Below, piece by piece: positions 1 through 6,665 of a stretch of 9,038 bases of DNA. A model generated the notes under the pieces. That model did no database searches and had not been told where the DNA came from. It saw only the letters and a list, made by a program, of their open reading frames with translations. The stretch comes from Clostridia bacterium (lineage in GTDB: Bacteria; Bacillota; Clostridia; UBA1381), in contig CAAGKL010000207.1 in the NCBI GenBank assembly GCA_900770405.1, positions 1 through 9,038 of the forward strand, given 5' to 3'. Made by a program: the position numbers and the translations under genes. Each line of letters starts with the position of its first letter. Position 1 is the stretch's first letter.

Positions 1-884
1 CCGGTCAGGATAGCAATATCCTGCAGCATAGCCTTTCTTCTGTCGCCGAAGCCCGGCGCCTTTACGGGCACGCATACGAAGGTGCCGCGCAGCTTGTTGA
101 CGATAAGCGTCGACAGAGCCTCGCCCTCGACGTCCTCTGCGATGATAACGAGCTTTTTGCCCTGCTGAACAATCTGCTCGAGCAGCGGCAGAATTTCCTG
201 AATGTTGGAAATTTTCTTGTCGGTGATAAGTATATATGCGTCGTCCAGAACAGCCTCCATCTTGTCGGTGTCTGTAACCATATACGGCGTGATGTAGCCG
301 CGGTCGAACTGCATACCTTCAACGATTTCCGAATATGTCTCGGCGGTTTTCGACTCCTCGACGGTGATAACGCCGTCCGCCGTAACCTTTTCCATAGCCT
401 CGGCAATCAGCTCGCCGATCTGCTCGTTCGCAGCCGAAACAGCCGCAACTCTTGCGATGTCGTGCTTGCCGGAAACCTTTCTCGAGTTCTTTACGAGCTC
501 TGCAACGGCAGCGTCAACAGCCTTGGAAATACCCTTTCTGACGATCATCGGGTTCGCGCCCGCGGTGACATTCTTTGTCCCCTCGCGAACCAGCGCCTGA
601 GCCAGCAGCGTTGCGGTTGTGGTGCCGTCGCCGGCAACATCGTTTGTCTTTGTCGCAACTTCTTTAACCAACTGCGCGCCCATATTCTCGAACGGATCCT
701 CAAGCTCGATTTCCTTTGCAATCGTCACACCGTCGTTTGTGATGAGCGGCGCGCCGAATTTCTTGTCGAGGACAACATTTCTGCCCTTTGGTCCGAGTGT
801 AATTTTAACAGTGTCCGCAAGAGTGTCAACGCCTTTTTGCAGCGCTCTTCTTGCTTCTTCTCCGTAAATAATCTGCTTTGCCAT
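1..884 (-). CDS. groEL: Chaperonin GroEL (60 kDa), N-terminal part; gene runs off the left edge
   Basis: GroEL forms the cytoplasmic double-ring chamber that folds proteins with ATP and the GroES lid. The visible part translates to 294 complete codons beginning MAKQIIYGEEARRAL. It carries the family's nucleotide-binding segments: TLGPKGRNV near residues 29-37, NDGVTIAKEI near 50-59 and GDGTTTA near 85-91, where Asp86 matches the Mg/ATP-site aspartate of E. coli GroEL. The equatorial N-terminal part, first intermediate segment and much of the apical domain are present; the rest lies left of base 1. The ATG at 884-882 is chosen because it gives the standard MAK start and follows a GAAAGGAATG ribosome binding site. 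It is the second gene of the groES-groEL operon, 26 bases after groES, so it should share the CIRCE control upstream of groES. No frameshift is seen. Identification is essentially certain. Confidence 0.98.
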   Translation of the reverse strand, partial: MAKQIIYGEEARRALQKGVDTLADTVKITLGPKGRNVVLDKKFGAPLITNDGVTIAKEIELEDPFENMGAQLVKEVATKTNDVAGDGTTTATLLAQALVREGTKNVTAGANPMIVRKGISKAVDAAVAELVKNSRKVSGKHDIARVAAVSAANEQIGELIAEAMEKVTADGVITVEESKTAETYSEIVEGMQFDRGYITPYMVTDTDKMEAVLDDAYILITDKKISNIQEILPLLEQIVQQGKKLVIIAEDVEGEALSTLIVNKLRGTFVCVPVKAPGFGDRRKAMLQDIAILT

Positions 885-910
885 ATCAATTCATTCCTTT
901 CAAAATCAGC

Positions 911-1195
911 TTATAAAACCTTAGCTAAAATTTCCGACTGACGCAGGATTGTGTACTCTTCGCCGTCAACCTTGACCTCGGTTCCGGCATACTTCGAGAT
1001 GAGCACCCTGTCGCCCTCTGCGACCTCCATTTTAACCTCCTTGCCGTCAACAAGTCCGCCCGGACCTACTGCGACAACCTCGGCAACCTGCGGCTTTTCC
1101 TTCGCCGCGCTGGTGAGGATAATTCCGCTTTTGGTGGTTTCCTCCGCCTCGAGCATCTTTATAACAACTCTGTCCGCCATTGGCTTAATATTCAT
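911..1195 (-). CDS. groES: Co-chaperonin GroES (10 kDa)
   Basis: GroES is the heptameric lid that caps GroEL and encloses substrate in the folding chamber. The 94-residue product is the normal family length and is complete. It opens MNIKPMADRVVIKMLEAEE and contains the family's mobile-loop region (TTKSGIILTSAAKEKPQ, about residues 20-36). This is followed by VVAVGPG, GDRVLISKYAGTEVK and a C-terminal YTILRQSEILA segment. The ATG at 1195 follows GGAAAGGAATG by a normal distance. It is the first gene of the operon, followed by groEL after 26 bases. A sigma-A-like promoter and a perfect CIRCE operator sit directly upstream, so heat-shock control by the HrcA repressor is expected. Confidence 0.98.
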   Translation of the reverse strand: MNIKPMADRVVIKMLEAEETTKSGIILTSAAKEKPQVAEVVAVGPGGLVDGKEVKMEVAEGDRVLISKYAGTEVKVDGEEYTILRQSEILAKVL

Positions 1196-1219
1196 TAAAT
1201 GTCATTCCTTTCCAAATTA

Positions 1220-1246
1220 TTAGCACTCCTCTTTCCTGAGTGCTAA
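1220..1246 (-). promoter_or_regulatory. CIRCE operator (HrcA binding site) of groES-groEL
   Basis: The sequence is a perfect 9-bp inverted repeat, TTAGCACTC, nine spacer bases, then GAGTGCTAA. This matches the known CIRCE consensus exactly. It lies between the groES start codon and the -10 box, over the expected transcription start, which is the usual place for HrcA repression. HrcA itself is not encoded in the window. Confidence 0.97.
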
Positions 1247-1250
1247 TAAT

Positions 1251-1278
1251 ATTATACCCCAAATTCAATATATATCAA
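1251..1278 (-). promoter_or_regulatory. Sigma-A-type promoter of groES-groEL
   Basis: Read on the minus strand, a -35 box TTGATA (1278-1273) is followed after 16 bases by a perfect -10 box TATAAT (1256-1251). Transcription would begin around 1244, inside the CIRCE element, so a bound repressor would block initiation. Confidence 0.85.
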
Positions 1279-1368
1279 ACGTAGCAATTTATTGAAAATG
1301 ACCGATTTTGGCAAGTATAGCAGCGCTATCTCGTGTAATCTCTCGAAATCTCCTTTTTTTTGCGCTTT

Positions 1369-1701
1369 TCAGCCGATGTAATCCTCGAATGCGGAAAAGG
1401 CAGCCTCCTCGCCGTCGAATGTGATGCCGCGCGTGAGCTGCAGCGCGTCATTTTGCGGGAAAAGCGCCAAATCAAGTCGCTCGCTGAGGATTAAGGCAGA
1501 GCCTTCGCCGCGGCGGTAGAGGTTTAAGTATCCGTCCTCGGCGATGAGCAGAAAATCCTCGCGTATGCTGTCCGCCGCCTGCGCGGTGTGCTGCACCGGG
1601 TCGGGCGCGGGGGTGCTTTCCGGCTGCCGCGGCGGCAGCCGCACAAGCCACGCCGCTGCACACAGGAGAATTGTCACCGAAATTATTATCGCTTTTTTCA
1701 A
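1369..1701 (-). CDS. Small secreted or membrane-anchored protein with a probable BofC-C-terminal-like domain
   Basis: The 110-residue product starts with a short positive stretch and a hydrophobic segment (about residues 4-20), typical of a signal peptide or single membrane anchor. Cys14 is present but is not preceded by a proper lipobox, so a lipoprotein is unlikely. A Pro/Ala-rich linker (about 22-43) follows. Residues 49-110 give the pattern FLLIAEDGYLNLYRRGEG, then a loop, LTRGITFDGEEAA and FEDY near the end. From memory this resembles the BofC C-terminal domain found in short Clostridia proteins; BofC in Bacillus controls the sporulation protease SpoIVB. The fold assignment is inference, and a sporulation role is not shown. 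The start is a TTG at 1701 behind a strong GGGGGAGG ribosome binding site. The gene diverges from the PBP gene and is followed by the groES promoter region with no clear terminator. Confidence 0.6.
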   Translation of the reverse strand: MKKAIIISVTILLCAAAWLVRLPPRQPESTPAPDPVQHTAQAADSIREDFLLIAEDGYLNLYRRGEGSALILSERLDLALFPQNDALQLTRGITFDGEEAAFSAFEDYIG

Positions 1702-1758
1702 AATTTTCCTCCCCCTTTCGGGTATAATTATTGAATATTTTTCTCACAATCGGCGGAG

Positions 1759-1788
1759 TTTATACTAACTTTAATAAAACTGTTGCAA
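1759..1788 (-). promoter_or_regulatory. Candidate promoter of the BofC-like gene, sharing its -35 with the PBP promoter
   Basis: On the minus strand, TTGCAA (1788-1783) is followed after 18 bases by TATAAA (1764-1759); an alternative -10, TAGTAT, lies 15 bases away. The leader to the TTG start would be about 50 bases. The -35 hexamer is self-complementary and is the same six base pairs used by the rightward promoter. Confidence 0.5.
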
Positions 1789-1811
1789 AAATTTTCATTT
1801 TGTACTATAAT
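1783..1811 (+). promoter_or_regulatory. Sigma-A-type promoter (P1) of the PBP-mgtE pair
   Basis: TTGCAA (1783-1788), a 17-base spacer and a perfect TATAAT (1806-1811) lie 73 bases before the TTG start of the PBP gene. Spacing and box quality are good for a vegetative promoter. Confidence 0.7.
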
Positions 1812-1828
1812 ATATTATAATGAGGATT

Positions 1829-1856
1829 TTGTGCATAAAAGTAAGTAGTATATACA
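1829..1856 (+). promoter_or_regulatory. Weaker second promoter candidate (P2) upstream of the PBP gene
   Basis: TTGTGC (1829-1834) and TATACA (1851-1856) are separated by 16 bases. This lies downstream of P1 in a very AT-rich stretch where chance matches are common, so it is listed only as a candidate. Confidence 0.25.
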
Positions 1857-1884
1857 ATATTAATGTACGGGAGGTGGCTGTAAA

Positions 1885-4470
1885 TTGAAGCACGCCAGAA
1901 AAAAGACTTCCTCCGCACCGAAGCATAAAAGCGCCGAGCGGGAAGTGCAGCACAGAACCGTCGCCGATTACCGGCGAAAATACCTTGGCGACGACGACAG
2001 TGTGCGCAGAGTTTCCGACGAAATATCAAAAGCCGGCTATAAGCCCCGCAGACTCGACTCCTACATACCCGAGGAAAAATCAAAGCCGGGAAAAGTCCGA
2101 AGGAGCGAGCCTGACGACCGTACGCGCCGGCTTAATACCGACGCCGTAAAAGCGGCGGCAGGCGAAATAAAGAAGAAAAAGGCGGACGCGCCCGCGAAAA
2201 AAACCGCGGCGAAAAAGCCCACAAAGTCTAAGAAAACCAAGAAAAAGAGCAGGGGCATCCTGAAGAAGTTTATTGCGGCGATGTCGGTTGTCGTGGTGAT
2301 TGCGGCGATAATCGCGACCGGGATTCTGGTCGGAATGTACAGCGCCGTTTCGAACGAGCTCGCCGATATGAACGTCAAAAACCTCGCGCTCAATTATTCC
2401 TCCTTCGTCTATTACAACGACGCGGGCGGCAATGCGCAGGAGCTGTGCCAGCTGCATTTCGAGGGTGAGCGCAGAATCTGGGCGGACTCGCAGGAGATAA
2501 GCCAATATTTCAAGGACGCCGCAGTATCGATTGAGGACGAGCGCTTTTATAAGCATAACGGCGTCGACTTAAAGCGCAGCTTCGGCGCGGCAGTCGGCTG
2601 GGCGCTGGAGAAAATCGGCATCGGCAGCGCCAATTACGGCGGCAGCACGCTGACCCAGCAGCTTATCAAGAACATCACGAACGATAAGGACAAGACCGCG
2701 ACGCGCAAAATCAAGGAGATGATGCGCGCGGTTGCGCTTGAAAAGCAGCTCGGCGGCGACAAGGACGCAATTCTGACAATGTACCTGAATATCAGCTTTT
2801 TCGCCAACCGGTGCTACGGCATCGAGGCGGCGAGCAATCTGTATTTCTCCAAGCACGCATCCGAGGTCACCCCGGCAGAGGCGGCGACTATTGTCGGAAT
2901 AACGCAGCGCCCGACCTACTATAACCCGATCAGCAACCCCGATAATGCGCTCAAAAAGCGCAATGTAGTGCTGATGAAGATGCACGAGCTGGAGTATCTG
3001 TCCGATGAGGAGTATGCCGAGGCGAAGGACTCGCCGCTCGGGATTTCGAGCACGGCGCTTGAGTCGAAAAAGACGGTTTATTCCTACTTTGTCGACCAGG
3101 TGATAAACGATGTCACCGCCGACCTCATCGCGCAGAAGGGCTATTCCGAGACCTTTGCCGAGCAGCAGGTGTTCTCGGGCGGGCTGAAGATTTATACGAC
3201 GATGGACAAAAATGTCCAGGACGCGATTGAGAGCGTGTTCGAGAACCGCACCGGCTTCCCGCGCAATACAAAGCCGCAGGCGGCGATGATGATAGTCGAC
3301 CAGTACACCGGCGAAATCAAGGGTATGGTCGGCGGCGCGGGCAAAAAGACCGAGGCGCGCGGGCTTAACCGCGCCACACATTCGCGCAGGCAGCCCGGCT
3401 CGTCTTTAAAGCCGCTGTCCGTCTATGCGCCCGGCATCGAAACGGGGAAAATCAACTCGGCGACGGTGCTGCGCGATGAAAAAATCACCATCGGTGACTG
3501 GAGCCCGGTCAATTCCTATTCGGGCTTTAAGGGAGATATGATTTTGCGCCGCGCGATTGAAATTTCGGCGAATATTCCCGCCGTCAAGGCGCTGCAGACG
3601 CTCGGGCTCGATACGAGCTACAGCTATCTGACGAATAAATTCAATATGAAGCTTTCCGATACCGACAAAAATCTGTCGGCACTCGGTCTGGGCGGGCTTA
3701 CCAAGGGCGTCACCGTGCGCGAAATGGCGGGGGCGTATGCCGCGATAGCCAACGGTGGAATGTATATCGAGCCGTACACCTATACCAAGGTTGTCGACAG
3801 TGCCGGGAAGGTTCTGCTTGAGAAGAAAAATGAGCCCTCGCGCGCACTTTCCGCGTCGACCGCGTTTATTATGACCGACCTTTTGAGCGAGGTTATAAAC
3901 GGCTCGTCGGGAACGGGACGCTCGGCAAGGCTTGATAAGATGCCGGCGTACGGCAAAACGGGCACGACGAATGATACCAAGGATAAGTGGTTTGTCGGGT
4001 TCACAAAATACTATACGGGTGCGGTGTGGTTCGGCTTTGACCAGCCCGCCAGCCTGAAATCGGCAGGGATTTCCAACAATCCCTCCTGCGTAATCTGGAA
4101 AAATGTTATGAATAAGGTTCACCAGGGGCTTGAGCCCGCGTCGTATGATGCGCCGTCCTCGGTGAAGGCAGTCAAGATATGCTCAAAGACGGGCAAGCTC
4201 GCCTCGAGCGGGTGCACCTATGCAAGTACGGAGTACTTTGTGTCGGGCGTGCCCAAGAGCTCCTGCCGTCTTTCGCATGGCGGCTCGCACGGCAGCTCGC
4301 GTGATGCGGAGAGTAGCGCCTCGCCCTCGCCGGGCGCGGATACAAAGGCAAGCTCCGAGCCCACGCAGAGCACAGAGCCCGCGGCAACGCCGCAGCCGGC
4401 GCAAAATACGCCCGCGCCCACACAAGCGCCCACGCAGCAGCCATCGGACGGCGCGATTTCGCTTGACTGA
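1885..4470 (+). CDS. Class A penicillin-binding protein (bifunctional glycosyltransferase/transpeptidase, PBP1A type)
   Basis: The 861-residue product polymerises and cross-links peptidoglycan outside the membrane. A Lys/Arg-rich cytoplasmic head (1-127) precedes one membrane helix (about 128-152). The glycosyltransferase 51 domain follows. It has EDERFYKHNG with catalytic Glu217, GGSTLTQQLIKN near 252-263, RKIKEMMRAVALEK near 274-287 and KDAILTMYLN near 293-302. The transpeptidase domain has SSLK with nucleophile Ser506, SAN at 561-563 and KTG at 691-693, so both active sites look intact. A terminal module contains conserved-type cysteines at 766, 777 and 794. It ends in a Pro/Ser/Thr/Gln-rich tail (about 800-855), probably disordered or wall-spanning. 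The TTG at 1885 is chosen because GGGAGGTGG lies 8 bases upstream; no ATG fits as well. It is probably co-transcribed with mgtE 53 bases downstream. The exact PBP paralogue cannot be told from the sequence alone. Confidence 0.96.
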   Translation: MKHARKKTSSAPKHKSAEREVQHRTVADYRRKYLGDDDSVRRVSDEISKAGYKPRRLDSYIPEEKSKPGKVRRSEPDDRTRRLNTDAVKAAAGEIKKKKADAPAKKTAAKKPTKSKKTKKKSRGILKKFIAAMSVVVVIAAIIATGILVGMYSAVSNELADMNVKNLALNYSSFVYYNDAGGNAQELCQLHFEGERRIWADSQEISQYFKDAAVSIEDERFYKHNGVDLKRSFGAAVGWALEKIGIGSANYGGSTLTQQLIKNITNDKDKTATRKIKEMMRAVALEKQLGGDKDAILTMYLNISFFANRCYGIEAASNLYFSKHASEVTPAEAATIVGITQRPTYYNPISNPDNALKKRNVVLMKMHELEYLSDEEYAEAKDSPLGISSTALESKKTVYSYFVDQVINDVTADLIAQKGYSETFAEQQVFSGGLKIYTTMDKNVQDAIESVFENRTGFPRNTKPQAAMMIVDQYTGEIKGMVGGAGKKTEARGLNRATHSRRQPGSSLKPLSVYAPGIETGKINSATVLRDEKITIGDWSPVNSYSGFKGDMILRRAIEISANIPAVKALQTLGLDTSYSYLTNKFNMKLSDTDKNLSALGLGGLTKGVTVREMAGAYAAIANGGMYIEPYTYTKVVDSAGKVLLEKKNEPSRALSASTAFIMTDLLSEVINGSSGTGRSARLDKMPAYGKTGTTNDTKDKWFVGFTKYYTGAVWFGFDQPASLKSAGISNNPSCVIWKNVMNKVHQGLEPASYDAPSSVKAVKICSKTGKLASSGCTYASTEYFVSGVPKSSCRLSHGGSHGSSRDAESSASPSPGADTKASSEPTQSTEPAATPQPAQNTPAPTQAPTQQPSDGAISLD

Positions 4471-4523
4471 TTTTTTCGGAGGATGCCGATTTCCGCGCAC
4501 ACCCTGCGAGGAGGCAGCTTGAA

Positions 4524-5858
4524 ATGTACGAGAATATGAAAGAACTGCTTGATGAAAAGCGGTATAAGGAGCTACGGGAGATACTGGTGCACACCGAGCC
4601 GGCGGATATTGCGATTTCATTTGATGAAATGACCGAGCGCCAGCGCGCGTTGCTCTTTCGGATTTTACCGAAGGAGCTTGCCGCCGAGGTGTTTGTCGAG
4701 CTCGATTCGGACACGCAGAGCAATCTGATAGAGGGCTTTTCCGACAGCGAGCTCAAAGAGGTTGTGGACGAGCTTTACGCCGATGACGCGGTGGATATTG
4801 TCGAGGAAATGCCCGCGAACGTGGTGAAAAGAATACTGCGCCACGCCGAGCCGGAGCTTCGCAAGGATATAAACCAGATGCTGCGCTACCCGCCAGACAG
4901 TGCGGGCAGTATTATGACGACCGAGTACGTCGATTTGAAGCGGGATATGACCGTCGCGGACGCGTTTACGCATATCCGCCGCACGGGTATGGATAAGGAA
5001 ACCATTTACACCTGCTATGTCATCGACTCGAACCGTATTCTGCTCGGGCTCGTGTCGGTCAAGGACCTGCTGCTGTCCGACTATTCGCGCCAGATCAGCG
5101 AGATAATGGAGACCGACATAATCAGCGTAAAAACGACCGATGACCAGGAGTACGCGGCGGGACTGTTCGAGAAGTACGACTTTCTCGCAATTCCGGTTGT
5201 GGATAATGAAAACCGCCTCGTCGGGATTATCACCGTCGATGACGCTATCGACGTCATTCAGGAGGAGGCGACGGAGGATATTGAGAAGATGGCGGCTATC
5301 ACGCCGTCGGATAAGCCGTATCTAAAGACCGGCGTTTTTGAGACCTTCCGCCAGAGAATACCGTGGCTGCTGCTTTTGATGATTTCGGCAACGTTCACAG
5401 GCAGTATTATTACGAATTACCAGAACGCGTTCGTGTCCTACAGCATACTTACGGCGTTCATTCCGATGCTGATGGATACGGGCGGGAATTCCGGCTCGCA
5501 GTCGTCGGTTACGATTATCCGCGGGCTGTCGCTGGGCGATATTGAATTCCGCGATATTTTCCGCGTGATTTTCAAGGAGCTGCGCGTGTCGTTTTTCTGC
5601 GGGCTGACGCTTGCCGCGGCGAATTTTGCAAAGCTGATGCTGCTCGACCGCGTCGGTATGCAGATTTCGCTTGTCGTGAGCATCACTATTGTGTGCACGG
5701 TAATGTTTGCCAAGGTTGTCGGTTGTACGCTGCCGATGGTTGCAAAGAAAATCGGTTTCGACCCGGCGGTAATGGCGAGCCCGTTCATCACTACGATAGT
5801 CGATGCGGTGTCGCTGATAATATACTTTAACATAGCGGTAACAATTTTGCACATATAA
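4524..5858 (+). CDS. mgtE: MgtE-family magnesium channel/transporter
   Basis: MgtE is a homodimeric inner-membrane Mg2+ channel gated by cytosolic Mg2+. The 444-residue product has the standard order. A helical MgtE N domain spans about 5-125 (FRILPKELAAEVFVEL). Two CBS domains follow, about 126-187 (PPDSAGSIMTTEYV, then LLGLVSVKDLL) and 188-250 (IMETDIISVKTTDD, then RLVGIITVDDAIDVI). A plug-helix region leads into about five membrane helices from 278 to 444. The family signature PMLMDTGGNSGSQSS is at 314-328. Asp427 in PFITTIVDAVSLIIYF corresponds by motif to the pore aspartate of Thermus MgtE. The start ATG at 4524 follows GAGGAGG by 9 bases. It sits in the same direction as the PBP gene with no terminator between, so it is likely read from the PBP promoter. 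I see no M-box riboswitch upstream, which is notable for this family. Length and motifs are complete. Confidence 0.97.
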   Translation: MYENMKELLDEKRYKELREILVHTEPADIAISFDEMTERQRALLFRILPKELAAEVFVELDSDTQSNLIEGFSDSELKEVVDELYADDAVDIVEEMPANVVKRILRHAEPELRKDINQMLRYPPDSAGSIMTTEYVDLKRDMTVADAFTHIRRTGMDKETIYTCYVIDSNRILLGLVSVKDLLLSDYSRQISEIMETDIISVKTTDDQEYAAGLFEKYDFLAIPVVDNENRLVGIITVDDAIDVIQEEATEDIEKMAAITPSDKPYLKTGVFETFRQRIPWLLLLMISATFTGSIITNYQNAFVSYSILTAFIPMLMDTGGNSGSQSSVTIIRGLSLGDIEFRDIFRVIFKELRVSFFCGLTLAAANFAKLMLLDRVGMQISLVVSITIVCTVMFAKVVGCTLPMVAKKIGFDPAVMASPFITTIVDAVSLIIYFNIAVTILHI

Positions 5859-6099
5859 GGGCTGTATAAAAATGCACAGACCGCATAAAGCAAACTTGAG
5901 CCACTCGAACGTCGGAACAAGCGGTATAAAATTCGTCGCAAATTAAAATTTCCGCCGAATTAATTGCGCTGTTTCTACTTTTTCCAAAAAATTTTTGGTC
6001 TTCGGGAGCCATCGGTGTGTACGCCTTCGGGGAACCAAAAGCAAGGAAAATCCTTGCTTTTGCTCAGTTTGTTTATTCTGCACTATTTTTCTAAAGCCC
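5859..6099. mobile_element. MITE-like non-coding element with ~40-base imperfect terminal inverted repeats
   Basis: This gene-free segment begins at the base after the mgtE stop codon. Its left end (5859-5901) matches the reverse complement of its right end (6062-6099). The first 15 bases are GGGCTGTATAAAAAT on the left and GGGCTTTAGAAAAAT on the right, 13 of 15 identical. After a short divergent patch the matching blocks ATAAA, CAAACT and GAGC follow in the same order with one-base gaps. Inside lie an imperfect hairpin (5937-5968), a CCAAAAA/TTTTTGG palindrome (5984-5998) and a perfect 12-bp hairpin (6036-6062). No open frame in it looks coding. The size, AT-richness and terminal repeats fit a miniature inverted-repeat element. 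A folded intergenic RNA or 3' untranslated structure is the main alternative. No flush target duplication was found, so mobility is inferred. Confidence 0.5.
6036..6062 (+). terminator. Strong hairpin inside the MITE-like element; possible terminator for mgtE
   Basis: A perfect 12-bp stem (6036-6047 with 6051-6062) has AAGCAAGGA and TCCTTGCTT in its arms around a three-A loop. It is rightward of mgtE and followed by a T-containing but not continuous T-run. It could stop transcripts leaving the PBP-mgtE pair. It may equally be only a structural part of the repeat element. Confidence 0.4.
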
Positions 6100-6159
6100 T
6101 TTTGCGGCGAGTGATTATGTGTTGTGAATTATCTGTGTTCTGCCGTGTTTTTATATGCA

Positions 6160-6196
6160 AAAAATGTGCGGTAAGTTCATCTTACCGCACATTTTT
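6160..6196. terminator. Bidirectional Rho-independent terminator between mgtE and yajC
   Basis: A perfect 16-bp inverted repeat (6160-6175 with 6181-6196) has a GC core TGTGCGGTAAG, a five-base loop TTCAT and A/T-run ends. The runs of five A and five T at the two ends give a U-tract in either direction. It starts 7 bases past the yajC stop codon, so it mainly serves yajC but can also stop rightward transcripts from mgtE. The 60 bases between this and the MITE-like element (6100-6159) show nothing recognisable. Confidence 0.92.
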
Positions 6197-6202
6197 GATT
6201 AC

Positions 6203-6634
6203 TTACGCATCGTGAATAGTCTCAACCGCTTTGATTGCCGAACGCTCGAACTTGAGCACCGAGCGATCCTCGGGAGTGCCGACATTGCCGGTCTCGAGGT
6301 AGATGTAATCGTCCTTGATTTTTGTAACTTTGCCGCAGATGCCGCCGATTGTGACAACCTTGTCGCCGACTCTCATCGCGTCAATCTGCGCCTTTAATTC
6401 CTTTTCCTTTTTGCGCTGAGGTCTGATCATAATGAAATACAGAACCACAACGAGCAAAATCATCGGCAGCATCGTACCGATCATACCGATAACGCCGCCC
6501 GCGCCCGATGCCGCTGCGCCCGAACCTGCCGCGCCCGATGCCGCCGCGCCTGCCGCCGCGCCTGCCGCCGCCTTGCCGGCAACCGAAACCCCGTCTGCGG
6601 CATTTTCCGCAAAAGCTGTTATAAATCCAAACAT
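6203..6634 (-). CDS. yajC: Preprotein translocase accessory subunit YajC, with an Ala/Gly-rich N-terminal extension
   Basis: YajC is a small membrane partner of the Sec translocase, usually associated with SecDF-YidC. With the start chosen here it is 143 residues. A single membrane helix (about 48-70) is followed by the family hallmark YFIMIRPQRKKEKEL (66-80) and the cytoplasmic domain with GDKVVTIGGICGKVTKI (90-106). The ATG at 6634 is preferred because AAAGGAG lies 7 bases upstream. Another in-frame ATG two codons earlier is too close to that site, and starts further upstream would overlap the promoter. The protein is longer than the usual roughly 100 residues because of a low-complexity Ala/Gly/Ser stretch (about 19-47) before the helix. 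No secD, secF or tgt lies beside it in the window. It has its own promoter and terminator, so it is probably a single-gene unit with possible read-through from mecA. Confidence 0.93.
   Translation of the reverse strand: MFGFITAFAENAADGVSVAGKAAAGAAAGAAASGAAGSGAAASGAGGVIGMIGTMLPMILLVVVLYFIMIRPQRKKEKELKAQIDAMRVGDKVVTIGGICGKVTKIKDDYIYLETGNVGTPEDRSVLKFERSAIKAVETIHDA
6501..6569 (-). repeat. Short direct repeats coding the Ala/Gly-rich stretch of YajC
   Basis: On the plus strand the 14-mer GCGCCCGATGCCGC occurs at 6501-6514 and again at 6531-6544. The 12-mer GCGCCTGCCGCC occurs twice in tandem (6546-6557 and 6558-6569). All units are in multiples of three, so copy changes would lengthen or shorten the Ala/Gly tract without breaking the frame. 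Confidence 0.85.
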
Positions 6635-6665
6635 TCTCATTCTCCTTTGTTTAAGTACTTTTCTT

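Noticed and set aside
462..941. Plus-strand open frame opposite groEL
   Set aside because: It is the complement of the conserved GroEL N-terminus and crosses the groEL start and intergenic gap.
2569..3381. Long minus-strand open frame (270 codons) opposite the PBP gene
   Set aside because: It lies wholly antisense to the glycosyltransferase and transpeptidase coding region, has an Arg/Leu/His-rich composition typical of shadow frames in GC-rich third positions, and lacks recognisable motifs.
3406..4122. Minus-strand open frame (238 codons) opposite the PBP transpeptidase domain
   Set aside because: It is antisense to intact SxxK, SxN and KTG motifs, with no protein family features of its own.
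4471..4523. Terminator or riboswitch between the PBP gene and mgtE
   Set aside because: Only a 4-bp dyad (CGGA/TCCG) is present and there is no T-run; the gap is too short for an M-box.
5827..6012. Minus-strand 61-codon frame in the mgtE-yajC junction
   Set aside because: It overlaps the mgtE end and the inverted repeat of the MITE-like element, has no proper ribosome binding site and no family features.
5845..6105. TTTTGC on both sides of the MITE-like element as a target-site duplication
   Set aside because: The right copy (6100-6105) is flush with the right inverted repeat, but the left copy (5845-5850) is 8 bases away from the left one and inside mgtE codons. A six-base match here can be chance.
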